Assembly (NCBI GenBank): GCA_005765155.1
Contig: VCCP01000004.1
Coordinates: 1,984,001-2,048,000, forward strand
Origin: Zelopaecilomyces penicillatus
Lineage: Eukaryota > Ascomycota > Sordariomycetes > Hypocreales > Pseudodiploosporaceae
Direction of reading: 5' to 3'
Length of the DNA stretch: 64,000 bases
The translations under genes and the position numbers were made by a program. Positions 36,060 to 49,200 of this stretch are shown one piece after another. Under the pieces are notes generated by a model. The model was not told where the DNA came from. It searched no databases and saw only the letters and a list, made by a program, of their open reading frames with translations. Positions within the stretch are counted from its first letter, which is position 1. Each line of letters opens with the position of its first letter.

Positions 36060-36677
36060 ATGGACACCCTACCCTTTGAGCTCCTCGTGGGCATTCTCGA
36101 CAACCTCCCCCCCTCCCACTCCAAAGACGCCCGCCTCACCTCGCGGAGATTCAACGCCGCCCTCGCCAAACCAACTTTCGGTGTCCTTGCCTCCTTTGTA
36201 GATCCATTCGTGGCCCTGTCTACACTCAGACAGCGGGCTGCCAACTGGCAGAGACGTCCGCGCGTCATCTGGTCCCCCAACTGTTCTGTCCCAGACGGTC
36301 TGCCTATTCCGGAGAGCTTCCTGCTTGCCATGTATGCCGCGCTGGGGGGCACATCATGGCCGTGTTCATCATCAGGATCTGCCGCCTATGATGGAGGTCA
36401 GAGCCGGCGTAGCTCAGATTCCTCTTTGGCTTCCATGTATAGCGATGCTTCCTCATCCCAAGAGAGCGACGATGAGTGGGGGAGTGGTGGAACGGACTTG
36501 GAAAGGCTCACGGCCACCAATATCGGCAAGTTTCTGGGACGGAAAGACTTGACCGAGGGGACCCTGAGACAGGCTCTCTTCAGATATGCCATCTTCTTGA
36601 GCTATGGCTATAGCGGACAGGGGGAAGCACCACAGCTTTGGGTCATGTCCTCGAAGCAGTGGAATGGCAGGCGATAA
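36060..36677 (+). CDS. F-box protein
   Basis: A single exon encodes 205 residues, with the ATG in strong context (CAACCATGG). Residues 1-40 are an F-box (LPFELLVGILDNLPPSHSKD, then LTSRRFNAAL), which links substrates to Skp1 in SCF ubiquitin ligases. The middle, about residues 108-145, is Ser/Asp-rich and disordered, and a conserved-looking C-terminal part (LERLTATNIGKFLGRKDLTE, ALFRYAIFLSYGYS) follows. There are no leucine-rich or WD repeats, so the substrate is unknown. F-box proteins of this small size are numerous in filamentous fungi. Confidence 0.85.
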   Translation: MDTLPFELLVGILDNLPPSHSKDARLTSRRFNAALAKPTFGVLASFVDPFVALSTLRQRAANWQRRPRVIWSPNCSVPDGLPIPESFLLAMYAALGGTSWPCSSSGSAAYDGGQSRRSSDSSLASMYSDASSSQESDDEWGSGGTDLERLTATNIGKFLGRKDLTEGTLRQALFRYAIFLSYGYSGQGEAPQLWVMSSKQWNGRR

Positions 36678-37045
36678 GCTGGCAATATTAGCAATTAACA
36701 TGTCTTCTGCACATAGATCAAGAGAGGCACGGAGTTTGTGGAATCTTGAATTCAAAAACTTGCATTATTCTTGGGATGCGCTACTACTACTAACTGCTGG
36801 TATATGAAACGTATTATACCAAAACCATTATGTGAGCAAGTCGCTACTGTCTTGATCTCACTATGAATCCACACAAACCAAACACGCTCTCTTTTTGTCG
36901 CACTGCATTATATACACTCGTGCGCAAATATGCAAACATTATTCTCCAGCCCAGAACAAAGTGAGAAGCATCTCTTCCACCTCACTTGTGGGATAGACAA
37001 GGGGAAATGGGTATATGTGCCCAAAGGGGGCAAATGTCCTGCTGT
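36678..37045. other. Intergenic, convergent F-box / GPI-protein genes
   Basis: A short convergent 3' region. Nothing beyond the 3' ends of the two flanking genes is visible. Confidence 0.7.
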
Positions 37046-37949
37046 TTACATGAACAAGGCGACAACGAGACCAAGGGCTGCCAGAGCGCCGGCAGCACTC
37101 TTGGTAGATGCACCATTTGTGGGGACTGGGGTCGGCGGTGCCGAAGGAGTGGTCGATGGGTTGGCAGTGCTCGATGGCGCTTCAGTGTTGGGAGGTGGCA
37201 GAGAACTCTCAGGGATGCTCATGATGCCAGACTCGGTGGTCTGGGCAGGCGGGGACGACGTCCCAGGAGCGGTGGTCAGGGTCGTTGGGTTAGGAGGGGG
37301 AATGGAACCCTCGGGGATGGAGTAAATGATGGTAGTCTCTGGGTTCCCGGGGGTCGTCGGCACTGATGATGGCGGTGATGTGCCCTCAGGAATGGTGTAG
37401 ATGATGGTCTCGGAAGGGGGCGGCGGCGAAGGCTGAGCTGATGTTGGTTGAGCAGTTGGCGTGCACTGATCCCCAGGCAGCGTGTAGGAGCTCTGGGCGG
37501 CATAGACGACACACTGTAAAGAATTGTTAGTGTCTGGCTTTCTCCATCTTTTTGTGGTCATGACAGTAAAAGAAGGGAAGAAGAAGCTCGGTCCACGACG
37601 GCTGGCCCTGACACGACCGCCGACTATTGTGGATAATGTATGCAAACATGTTTCAATTGGGGATCTGGACTTGGCAACTCACATTCTTCTTGCAAGCAGC
37701 ATCACCAGCAAGTCTGTCGCTCTCCCAACACTCAGCGGTGCCACCGGAAGGAGGGTAACCGGAGACATTGGCAGAGCATCGTCCTGCTGTGCCAAGCGCG
37801 TTTCCATCACAGCGGAGGATGATATCGCCGCCCATGCAGTAGGTGGCATTGGGCTTGGCGCAGTTGACCTTGTTGTCGCCCAGAGGAGGGGTTTGCGCGT
37901 TGGTCAGAGCCGCGGCGGCAGCGACGACAACTATGGCAGATGTCTTCAT
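37046..37949 (-). CDS. Secreted cysteine-rich protein, probably GPI-anchored to the cell surface
   Basis: Two exons, 37949-37683 and 37513-37046, give 244 residues; the 169-base intron has a GTGAGT donor and a TTTACAG acceptor. A signal peptide (residues 1-18, Ala/Val-rich core, cut after TNA) is followed by a compact domain with eight Cys at residues 30, 38, 47, 58, 74, 86, 90 and 106 and an Asn-Ala-Thr glycosylation site. The splice falls within the closely spaced Cys86-Cys90 pair. Residues about 110-225 are Pro/Thr/Ser-rich with imperfect repeats of the form TIIYxIPEGxxPP (two full copies and one degenerate, SGIMSIPESSLPP). A hydrophobic C-terminal end (AAGALAALGLVVALFM) after small residues is a typical GPI-attachment signal. 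I do not recognise the Cys domain; a surface or adhesion-related role is inference. Confidence 0.85.
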
Positions 37950-40900
37950 GATTGCGACGGAGGTGGTGGGACTTGTTGGGTAGAGAATGAGGAGGTGGAA
38001 ATGCTGTTTATGTGCGTCTGCGGTAGGCGTTGGGCCTACTCCCTTTCGTGCGACGAGACAGACGAGATAAACGAAATAGGGGTCTTGTAGACTATGTCGC
38101 CACAGTCAAGCTAGATTTGCTTTTGGAGAGTCAAGACAGTTTGACAGTAACTCAGTGTAATGATAGCTTTTGATTGAGATGTGCGTATTTGAAGGGATAA
38201 CGATTGCGTGCAGGGGCGAGATGTATTCCCTCAATTGCTGGCAGACACACCGGGTCCTTTATATATCTGGATAATGCCTAGCAGCTCAGGTCGATCGGCT
38301 GGGGAAGCGCATGTCATACCCCAGACTTTGCGGCCCTAGTCCTGTGGTTACGTTGTACGGGTGGCATTGCAGTTTGGCCCTTGTCCGATATCTACCTGTG
38401 GGTTGTGCTCGCACACGGCTCAAGTCCTGGCCAAAGAAAGAAAAAGTGCCGAGTCAGGCACTGGGGCGAGGGCCTAGCATGCATGTCTCCAGTCTTGCAG
38501 GATGTACGTATTTACAGCACTAAAACCTGACCAGTGTAATGCCAGGGGTTCATCGGCCGAGCGACCATGCTTGCCAGCAAATCCCAGAGCCTGCAGCTAG
38601 GCGGCACAACGTGTGCGTTGGGAGAAAGGATACGAGCTTTGTGTTGATGGGTGGCCATCGGACGAATGACGCTTAGTTTGCTTGGCGATGCCAGGGCCTC
38701 CATGGCTCCCAGCTGTTGCTATTCGCGGTACGAAACCGGCAGGCTACCTTTCTGCTCGGCCAGCTAATCACTCAGCACACCTACCTAGCCAACTCGTTCA
38801 ACAATGAATGCGATAGCTGTCCAACGTCCAAAAGAGCCAGAGCCTATCACGCTGACGAGTCCAAGGGCAACATGGCTAACCTATTCAGGCAGGCTGGAGG
38901 GTTCTTGAGGGTCTGGGAGCTTGCGCAAGGGTCGTTGGCTCAAAAAGTGGTCGCCTCTTCCCATTGCGTCATAGCCTATGGCTGCCGATTCGGGCATCGC
39001 TGGGAACGGCCGACACCAGCAACTACCCAAGAGCGTCCTGCCAAACCCACGCGATGCTACCATGCATGACGTGGGACCATATCAACTTGGGGCCCTGCCA
39101 TGTTGAGCGTTGTGCTAGCTGTCCCATCGCCGAAGGGGGGAAAACCCCAGAGATACCTATTTCCGTAAACCCATGGCCCATCGTCACTGTGGCAATTCGA
39201 CCAACTATTTACCTCGGATTGTGGGACAGCATTTTCGTTTTCAGCAGCCCAGATCGGCGTCAAATGGAAAAAGGTCCCAAGGATCAGCCTTTCGCCAAGA
39301 ATTGCCGCCTTTTTGAAGCCTTAATCTGGCTCTATAGTGACGACATAAATCCCAACCGAGGCCTGGCGACGCACGAGGGAGAGTCGATCTGAAGAATAAC
39401 TTGACAAATCCAAGAGCTATCGTTACAGTCAGTACACACGCAAATGGAGATGGCCGATATTGCTGAGATCCTCTTCTTTACGCCTGTCTGCTGAGGGATG
39501 CGTAACAACCCACCAAAGACACCGAGCCCAAGAAACAACAGAACCATACGCATCCACAGTCCATTGTGTCCTGTACGTACTAGGAAGCGATGTGCCAGAA
39601 ATAGCTACACAAGCAGAATGGTTCGTTCTCTATCATTAAGTTTTTTCTTTCATGCACTCGTGACTGGGTGATATGCCGGGAGCTCAAACACGTCGACAAC
39701 AAAGTAGGTAAGACAACAAATCCCACAGCGCTGGGGCCCAACCCAGATAGGAATGGGTGGAATGCTGAAGTCCATCGATTCCCTCGGGCAGGGGTGCGCG
39801 TTTTTGCCTAGCCTGTATCATCAAGTCTCAGGGAAGTTTCTGACACCTTTGCGCGAACATTCTGAATCAAAATCTTTATTTCTCCCCGACATGGCGCCGT
39901 AAAAGCCAGATCCCGCGGCGTGGCATGGTGTCGTTTGCCTAGCCTGGGTGACGGGATTGAGTGATCTAGTAATGACATAACATCCCATTCCAAAGCTGCC
40001 TCTTCGTGGCAGCTTTCTTGATCGTAAATGAGACACCAGAAAGAGGCAAAGAGAGAATACGTCTTCGCGCAACGCAGAGAAGTGTGCTCTCGTCCAATCT
40101 GACAGGTCTTTGAGCAGTGAGGGAGCCAGACTACAACGATGTCACATCGCCGGTCGGTGATACTGCGGTTGGCTATATTTGTGACTGAAACGGTTAGGCT
40201 GCAAACAAAGAACGAGGGTGTGGAAGAGGAGGATTTTCTCGTATCCCTACCAAGTATGGGAGGAGGATGCAACATGCAAGTGTTCAAAGCCCATCATTCC
40301 GGTGGACGCGTCCTTGTACAGTGCGAACGTCGCCCGTGCTTCGGGGATCTACAGTGATCATCGCGGAGGAAGGGCGGCCGGCAAGCACTGTGAAACAGGC
40401 TATGGGAGAGCCAAGGTCACAGTGCGGTAAGATGATGTAGTGCCTGCCTATCTCTGTAGTGCCCATGTCAATCTGGCCCATCTGTCCCCGAAGTAGGCAG
40501 CTGGTGATTGATCAATACGGAAGGAACGGTGGCTCTGGTTGGGAACATCCATTCCTAAAAATATACCAGCGCTGCATCACAGCCACTCTCCAACGCTATA
40601 ATGGTAATTGATCATAGCCAGGACGTCGGTAAATCGCGGTCCATGACATCAGACGGTCATGGGAAACACCAAACTTTTCAAGACATGGATGTAACAATCA
40701 CCCACGGGTGGACTGCACCTAACGTTTATATTTAGGAACATACTATGGAGCATTAGGCATGGAGAGGTCGAAACTGTCTAACTAACAATTGGGCACGCAT
40801 CAAGTCGCCCATTCGAGCCGAGATCGGATCCAGCATCTTTTAGGAAAGATTCTTCGATCCTCTCCAAGAAATCAATGTCGGATGAGTCTGTCTCTGTTTT

Positions 40901-41800
40901 TGGCCGGGGAACACCGTGCTACTTAGAGTGGGGGTTGTGGCACGGCTGTTCATGTTCATGCAGCAAGGTTAGCTTCTTGAAGAAAATAAGGGGTCGCAGT
41001 GCCATGCTGGGTGTTCATACCAAAAAAAACAACAAGCAATATTTTCCCATTCATGTGGCAGAGCCAGATGACGATTTGCCTTAGTTATCTAGCACAGCAA
41101 AAGTATCTATGTCCGTGTTGGTGTCCCGAACCAGAGGAGTCGGGCGTCGACGAGCGTCATATGTTTCGCCAACCCTATAATTGGGACCTTCCATATCGAC
41201 CGACGTCGCGGCCTAGGAGCATGCATATATGCAACTTTCTGCATGATATATCTTCTATATGTATACTCATTCGCCAGATGACTTATTGTGAGGTCTTTTT
41301 TCTCAATCGGGGAGCTTGCGTCAGCTAAATGCGATTTTGTACTTGCCGCTTGCGACCTTTGCAGTTGCATTTTCGGCACTTGAACGTGCATGACAGTTCC
41401 ACATAAAGCCGATGTCCACGTCGTTTTTGTTCCTTTCCTCTCGTCCCTCCTCTTGTTTCGTTATCGGCCGTCGGTGTTACCACCATTACGCGTCAGAGAA
41501 TTCGATATTGCGCATCCCATGAGCTGGTGTTGCACACTGTCCTACCACTCGGACTTTCATGTGAGCACTGGATGACTCTCTGCCCGCAACTTTATGCAGC
41601 TTGGATTCAAAACGGCAATGATGGGGGCTCGAAGGAAACACTTATCATATGCCGAACAGTAGAAGCTTCCAAAGCACCGTGTATATTTCCAGGTTTAATC
41701 CCAGAGCTTTGATCATGTCCTGGACGGGCCTTCGAAGTTCTTAACTCGTTGAGATCTCGACACCTACTTAGGTACAGCTTCCAGGAACGAGTAGAATACA
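37950..41800. other. Gene-poor stretch, left part
   Basis: This is 3.9 kb of near-balanced composition without a supported gene. Open frames up to 160 codons exist on both strands but lack protein-like composition or motifs. The promoter of the GPI-protein gene occupies the first few hundred bases, with a TATATA stretch near 38262. Confidence 0.55.
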
Positions 41801-43367
41801 AATATCAAGGAGAAATAGAGCAGACGTTTTTCCTCCATTGAGATACCTGGATGCTGCTGCCATCCTCAGCAATGAGCCCCGGTCCTCAAGCGAAACCCAG
41901 TTAGAGAGACCGTGTGAAGCCGAGTAAATTGCGCTGAGATAACTGTGGATCTAGATATAATCATTGTTTCTTGTGAAAAAATATGACATACATTTGCTGA
42001 TGGTTCATATTGTTGAGTTTACATCTCCATGCATCATAAATCTCGATGGGTTACCGCGCTTGTCGACTAACTTTGTGAAAAAGTCAACTACATTCTAAAG
42101 GCGTCAATGTCTTTAATTATTCAACATGGCGACGAAGAAAATGATGCATCAATAAATTCTCTTATACTCAAAGAACAAAACATTGCTTTTGCGACTACCG
42201 GGCAAGTCGCAATTGGCATGTTTCAAAAAGGCTTTCTGCAATGCATAATATGGAACATTTGGCAGCCATAATCTGAAGCTGTCACTCATGGGGTATTCCA
42301 GCATGTAATACTCCGTAAATCAGCTATAATAGATACAAGGGCTGGTAAGAGACAAAAAAAAGCCGAACATGATGCTTGGCTATGATGTTCTTTGTGATCC
42401 AACCGAGAGGGATGTTTTGTGTGTCATCGCGGGCTCGATATTTGCGCGTTATGGTTCCTAAAAAAGCATGACATGACAGAGGAATTATACTCACTATGAC
42501 CCTGCTTCATCGAACACGCAAGTAACCGGTTATAATTCGATATGGGTACCGAGAGTCGATTGCTAGAGAAATGGATAAGTATAAGAAGATATACAGAAAT
42601 CACAACGACAAGCAGCGGAAAGAGCCACGCATGTTATACTGTATATAACAAAGAAAGCCGTATTTCACTAAAGAATATGCTTCTTTGTATCATTAGTCAG
42701 GCGTCATTGGAATAGCTCATTCACCCTTCAAGGATGGCAGAGGACAACCAGATTCTTGCCTCACCCATAACATCAATGCTAGGATTCGCAGTATATATGA
42801 GCAATTGTGATATAAGTGACCCCCAATGATAGCTAGATAGATACTTAGGCTGTAAGTGGAATTTTAGCATTATGACATGTTATAACAACTAATGGTAAAC
42901 GTTTCCTGCCACCGTTTGTGGTCCTTTCCCGATCTACGACAGTAGAAAATGTGGCCATATATGACGCGCTTCAGAAAAAATAAACAACGCTGAAATGACA
43001 TCGAAAAATGATGGATACTAGTCGGGAAAACGCCTTTTGACGATTATTGATATTCTATCGTTTACTGCTCCTGTACGATTTGATGCACTAGCATAAGTGA
43101 CAACCGATAGACTGGCGATTTGCTCTTCCTAAACGAGGCACTTAAAAACAATTCACTTACCTAAGTTCTGGCGTCTTGATCTCACAGGCTATGACAGGAA
43201 ATTCAATGAACACCTTTTCCTGTGAATTTTTTACGAGTTTACTTTCGAACACTTTTACTTCTTGCAGCCTCATGATCTGAAAATGCGATGCCGCTGTTAG
43301 TCAGGTGCCAAATTGGGGGGATGACGTGCCAATAGCTTCGCGGCGTCATTTAACTCAGCCACAAGTC
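41801..43367. other. AT-rich stretch nearly free of open frames
   Basis: About 1.57 kb contain no open frame of 60 codons on either strand, while adjacent intergenic DNA has many. The composition is visibly AT-rich and stops are frequent in all frames. This fits a decayed, possibly RIP-mutated repeat, but no terminal repeats or coding remnant can be read. A TACGGAGTA-type motif lies at 42309-42317. Confidence 0.5.
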
Positions 43368-46238
43368 TCAGCCTGGAAAAGACATCTCTCTCCTTCTTAA
43401 CCCCCTTCTCCTGCATACGAGTACGAACCAAAAAGAAGTTGGTTGTGAGAAAGTGAGGATTTGCAGAATAAGAAGCCAGAAGGTAGAAGAAGCCGGGCCG
43501 TTGACAAGCCGCAAACGCAGGTAATTGGACGTTGTATCGACCCAGAACGTTGCAGCATATGCTAAGGAGTATTTAGTAGGCACTTTTTAGAGGGGGTGGA
43601 AATGATATGTGCGAAAACGGGCCAGAGAGAGCCCTGGTAAAGTCTATTGCTTGCTTGCATGCCAACGTCGACCGTTCCCCCCCCCTGCGTAAGTTTGGGC
43701 TAAACGAAGACCGGGAAACTCTGAATGCCAGTGTTGCTGTCGCAAGGCAGCCAACTAGACTTGCGCAACGGCTCAAGACTAATGCTGGCATGAAACAGTC
43801 CGGGATGCTTCTCCGTGCAGGACTCGTTCAGATAATGCATATCAATGAATGATGGGTATTTTAGCCGACGAGGGAATGCGCGCGTTGTTTGGATCAGAAA
43901 GACCAAAGATCAAGGCACATGATATGATGATATATGAAAGTAATTGAACCTACATCGTGCGACTATACTCTGTGTTATGCATTTCTAGCAATTATGGAGG
44001 TACATGCCGTTGCCGTTGTCAATACACATACCTAATTGCATCGTGTAATTACCCATCCCCATCCACATCCATATTCACATCCACACCACCACGGCCGAGG
44101 CTTCAACCCCTTCCAGTCCTAGTCTGGTTGCGCGCAGACCAGTCACGTTGGCTAGAGGGCACGGGGTTGGTCGTTTCCGCTCCCCCAGACCTGCATCAGC
44201 GCATCTCCTCGTGCCGAATCAGAGGCTGCGCAGGAATGATGCGCATGCGCGATACTCTGTAGTCGCTGCAAGCGTCTCGAAGCAGAATGAACAACGGAGC
44301 GAGAGAGAGGATATTTCGCTGGCGGGCTGGATGGTGGTGGCTGGTATAGGTTGTCGTGTCGCAAGCCGCACAGGGCGACTTGACAGAGGGCATGGAGGGA
44401 CGAGCTGCAGGCTGCAGGCAGGTATTATACCTGAGTCACGGTATAATCAGCCCGCTGTGGTGAGAATGGGGGCGGCTTTCCCTTCTTATTACCCTTACCT
44501 TAATATATGCTACACATGTCCCCCCTGATGCCAGCCAGCCACCACCCACTTTCGTACAGAATATCCAACAACTTGTGCTGCGCGAATAGCAAAAGCACGA
44601 ATATCATGGATGGCGCATCTGACTTATTGGGAAAAAAAAAAGGGGACTGCCGCCATGCCGTCCCGGCGGCGCCACAGCACAGAAGCCAACTCTTCTCATC
44701 ATCCATCGTTCTGCTAAACTAGCGACTTTGGCTATGTGGCGTTGGCGTCCCTTGTTGGTGTCCGGTAGTACAGGTGCCTGTCTGTAATCGCGCCAACTCT
44801 ATTCGTATTCACGTTCAAAAAACCAGAGCCTCAAGGATAACATCATGACATCATGTCCAACAGCAAAGACAAGACGGGTTCTAGTTTATTCCCTCATGTA
44901 TCGCTACTGTGTCTCCACGTTTGTCTCTGAAGTACGATGCTAGGGCAGTACGGAGGCGAACTTCTCTCCCCATTCCATTCCCGTCATCGACTCGACTTGT
45001 ATTATTCACTCACTTGATTAGTTAGCACCTTCACAGTTGGTGTGCTGCTAGGTGAGGTGAGGTGGGCGCTGCCATGCACCACTCCTGCGCGCTGCACCTT
45101 GGCACTAAGGCAGGCTCTTCTGGATAATGCCAGTGGCAGGATCCGAGAGCTGTTAAGTTACATCGGCAGCAGCCTAGGTTAGGTATCTTGATAGGTACCT
45201 TATATATGGATGCCTCCATGTTCTGTACGACGAGGTAGGTATTAATGTTGTATGATCATATTATCCATTACTTGGAGTCCCTAGCTTCTGAATCATTGGC
45301 AGTGACTTGGTGACCCCCTCAAGCCTCACTCAACCCCCCCCCTCTCTACCTGTACCTCGTACCCCCCTAGCACTGCACCTCAGCGTCCTCGTCCCCTACC
45401 AGTATCAACCTGCGTCCCCCAATCACCGCGCCCCGCATGGCCCTTTGCTCCCATCGTCTATCCGTCCTCAGAGTTTCCCAGCCGCCGCCATTCCAACTCA
45501 AATCATCCACCTCGTCACCCATCATCAACCAGTCGCGAAGCCATGTCGTCTAGTTCGCCCGTCGCCATCTCGCCCGCTGCATCGTGACTTGCGCTTGCTG
45601 CTTCACCCGTGGCCGACGCTCTCTGACCGACGCAGCAGCGCTGCCGGGGCCACCTCCAGCGTCTCGTCCCACCGTGCGTGCACTCAACCTCTGGCCGTGC
45701 TGGCTTCTCCCACTTTCACGGCGAGTCTGAGAGTTCATGAGTACCTCCTCGTCTGATACATGCCGACATACCTTCCTCCCTCTACCTGCCTTGCCTTGCC
45801 TACCAAGCCTGCTGGCTATTTGTCTGGATCTCCCCCGCCCACGTCTTAGCAGTCTCACCAGTCTCACCTAGTTTTGTGTTGGATCCGAGTTCGCCAGCTG
45901 GCCGAGAGACCTCGCACCGTCTTTTTGACGCAAACTTGCCCCTTCGGTTGCATGTCTTAAAAGAGAGAGAGCCATAGCGTTTCCTTGCAGCCAGCGCTCG
46001 CCTCCCATCGCAGCACTTTCGCATTGTCTATCCATTGCACTGGCGACAAACACTCCATCCTTTCATTTTGCCTCGCTTTGAATGGAGTTGTCAGCTCCAT
46101 TACTTTCTTTGTCTTCAGCATGCAAATGGTCTTGGGACTCAACCTCGTTGCCGCCACGTAGCTTGTGATTGCTGTCTGGCAACTGCACCCCACCCCGCCG
46201 AGTGTGCTACAGCTGTTGCTGCCGTCTCTTCTTCTACC
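43368..46238. other. Gene-poor stretch and probable leader of the 1029-residue gene
   Basis: The left 1.9 kb hold nothing I can support. From about 45,310 to 46,238 the plus strand is C- and CT-rich, typical of a fungal promoter and 5' leader, and contains open frames that are composition effects. The frame of the downstream gene stays open back to about 46,035. Confidence 0.55.
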
Positions 46239-49200
46239 ATGGCGGCTTCTACACCACCCAATTATCACCTTGGTTCGGCACATGTCGTCCCAAAAGGACA
46301 GCGCCAGTTCAAGAAACACAAGCTCTTGCCTCGACCCCAGACCGATCGTGGCACTGACGACGCCTGGTCCCGACCTAGAAAGTGTGACCTGACTGTCGAC
46401 ATATCTGCCTCAGCAGGATCTAGTCCCTCGTTGCCCTCGAGTCCTCAAACTCTTAAGCATCAACCCAAGAGAATGGGCACTGGGCCTGACTTGCCTCCAA
46501 CTCCTCCGATTCAATCTCGCAACTCGTCTGGCAGTCACGTTGAGGTGCTTTCCAGCCCGACGACTGCTCTCGGCAATATGCAGGCCCCCCAGGGCGCATT
46601 GAAGCGCCCTCCAGCAACACCGCCAGATCAGCGAAGTCCACCAACACCAGATGTAACACCACCTCAACCTTCACACCTGACCAAGGCTATCCGCCCGGCT
46701 GCTTGGGACCGTGGAACTACCACAGCACCTAGACTATCCGAATCTCGAACCGATTCCTTCAAGACAGCCCCAGAAGAACCCTTATTATTAGAGGATGATG
46801 ATATCAAGTCCACTAGGAGACCAACCTGGTCCTCCTCACGCACCTCTCAAAGCACCATTGTTGTTAACGACGCACGGGCTATTCAACCGCATGATCTGGA
46901 TGTAGCGCTTGAGCGCCTCAAAAGGACGCCAGCAGAAAACCAACGACAGAGGTCTAGTAGATCCAAGGGGAGCTGGCATCCCTCGAAAGACGCTGGGTTT
47001 GAATGGGATGTCGACGTGCAAAAAATTTCCGTTAGGAAGCGACGTCCCGCACAAAGCACATCACGAAATGATGGAATGCGAGATACGGTCATTGAGCATA
47101 ACATAGTGACATCAACAAGTGCGACCAAGGCAGTTCGGAACATGCAGCTCCAGGAGGCTGTTGTGCTGCAGGACTCCCCCAAAGCACGTTCGGACCGAGA
47201 CACCCTTCCATCCGAGCTCTCGAAATCCGAAAGGTCGGTTAAAGTCGACACGCGGAGATCATCTGGAACTTCTGCGCGTTCTGGCTCGACCGTCGTAGAG
47301 GTACTGCTTGTTGATGGTCCCCCAAGAAGGGAGAGGACATTGCGACACGTACGGAAACAGAATGCTTTGAGGGAACCCGTGTACGACTGTATTGGGTCGA
47401 ACGAAGATGGATCAAGCCCTAGCCATATCTCGACGCCACCAAACGGAAGAAAAAGCCCACGATTAGAAAATAGCCGTCGACACGAGAGCTATGCCTCGAA
47501 TACAACCTCTAGGTCGCTCTCAAGCGGGAAAGCAAGGCGGGAGATCTGGAAGAGTGGCGCAATACCTGTCGTCGTCATCCCTGATCGACGATCTTCCCAC
47601 AAACCAAAATCCAGCAAAGAGCCGTCTCTACGATCCACGTCTAGCAGACGATCAAGGAGATCTGGCAGTATCAGTTCCTTCCCACCAGATGATTCGCCAT
47701 TCAACGAAGCTACCCCGGTCTTTGAGCGCTCTTCTCGACGTGGCCGGGCGTTATCGGAGTCAAGCCGTTCTGATCAGAGGACAATAGACTTCCCGCCCAC
47801 TATACCGACTCGGTCGTCATCCCTTTCAGCACCGACCAGCCGCAATGTCTCCAGAGCTGGATCTATGACTTCTAAGAGTGTCAAGATTCGCACTTCTCTA
47901 CAGCAAAAGCTGGATGATCGGGATGACGAAGTGGTCAAGGTCATCATGCCAACTCCTCCACCAGAACCAACCCTCGCGTCACCAAAGGCCAGGAGATTTG
48001 AAGATGATGACGCCCATGATGTCGTCAATGCTGAACGCCACGATGATGGTTTATCGCCAAGAAAAATCCCATCTCGCAATACGCCGTTCTCTGTCGCCTC
48101 GCAAGACACAAGCTGTACTGTTCCAGAGTTGTCCGAAGCACTTGCAGTTCATATGTATTCTCACCAAAATTCATCAGTTCTCATGGTGAATTATTCGAGA
48201 CCGCCCTCCGATGCGTTTGAATCAGCACAGTCGGAAAAAGAAGCGTATCAACCCACAGCCGAAGTGGTTCCTAAGATTACGACAACGGGTCCGAATCCGC
48301 AAGCACCCGTAACTCCACCTCAACGACAGTTTGCTTTCAATGATGTTGATTCACCGCTACGCAACCCACGAGCGCCACCGCAACCACCAAGGCATCCACC
48401 TGAGATCAATTTCATACCGGCCACACCATCTGGCTTGACGCCTGCACAGGAGAAAACCGCCCAGTTAGGAAACTATTTTGAAACAGAAGTGGACCGGCCA
48501 CCGCAGCGTCCATCTCTTGTCAAGAGGGCTCTAAGCCGCCGGCGCTACTCTGTTGATCATCCACCGACAGTCTCAAAAATGTCTGGATTCCTCATCAGAA
48601 GTCTGTCACTGTCTCGAAATGATCACAAGTCTCGTGAGGGCATTAGTAATGAAAGATCTAATCTGGATATGGAAGAAAGTCCAAAGTATCCCAAAGCGGA
48701 TGACATGCCAGCCGAGCAAGATAAATTGCACCCATTCTGGCGCCCACAGCTGCCCGATGATCAGGGAAATGATGAATTGGCGCCCCGTCCCCGTGGAAGA
48801 TCTGGGTATGGTGATGAGATCCCCCGACCCCCTCCTGTGGGCAAACGCACCCAAGTGCGCAACAGAAGTCTTAGCACAAGGGCAAGGAAGGTTTTCGCTG
48901 TATTGCCAGCTCCAGAGGAGAAGCGGCACACTGTTAACTATATACACGAACCTGAGCGTCGCACTATCAGGCGGACACCTAGCGGGAATCTTCGGGTGAT
49001 GCGACACCGGGCCAGTGCGGAGTCGTTGACAGGACCCATTTCTTTGCACGGAAAAACCCAACCAACTCACGAGTCCCGAAGGGGATTCTGGCGAAGTCCC
49101 AGCCTTAGCAGACGTGTCAGCCAAGACAGACCACGGCGGTTTTCAATTGGCGGCACACTGGAGGATATTCAACAAATACCGCAGTTTCTAAGTGAGAGGA

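Noticed and set aside
45307..45756. 149-codon plus-strand frame before the 1029-residue gene
   Set aside because: Pro/Ser-rich translation of a C-rich leader; no motif and no sensible splice to the downstream gene.
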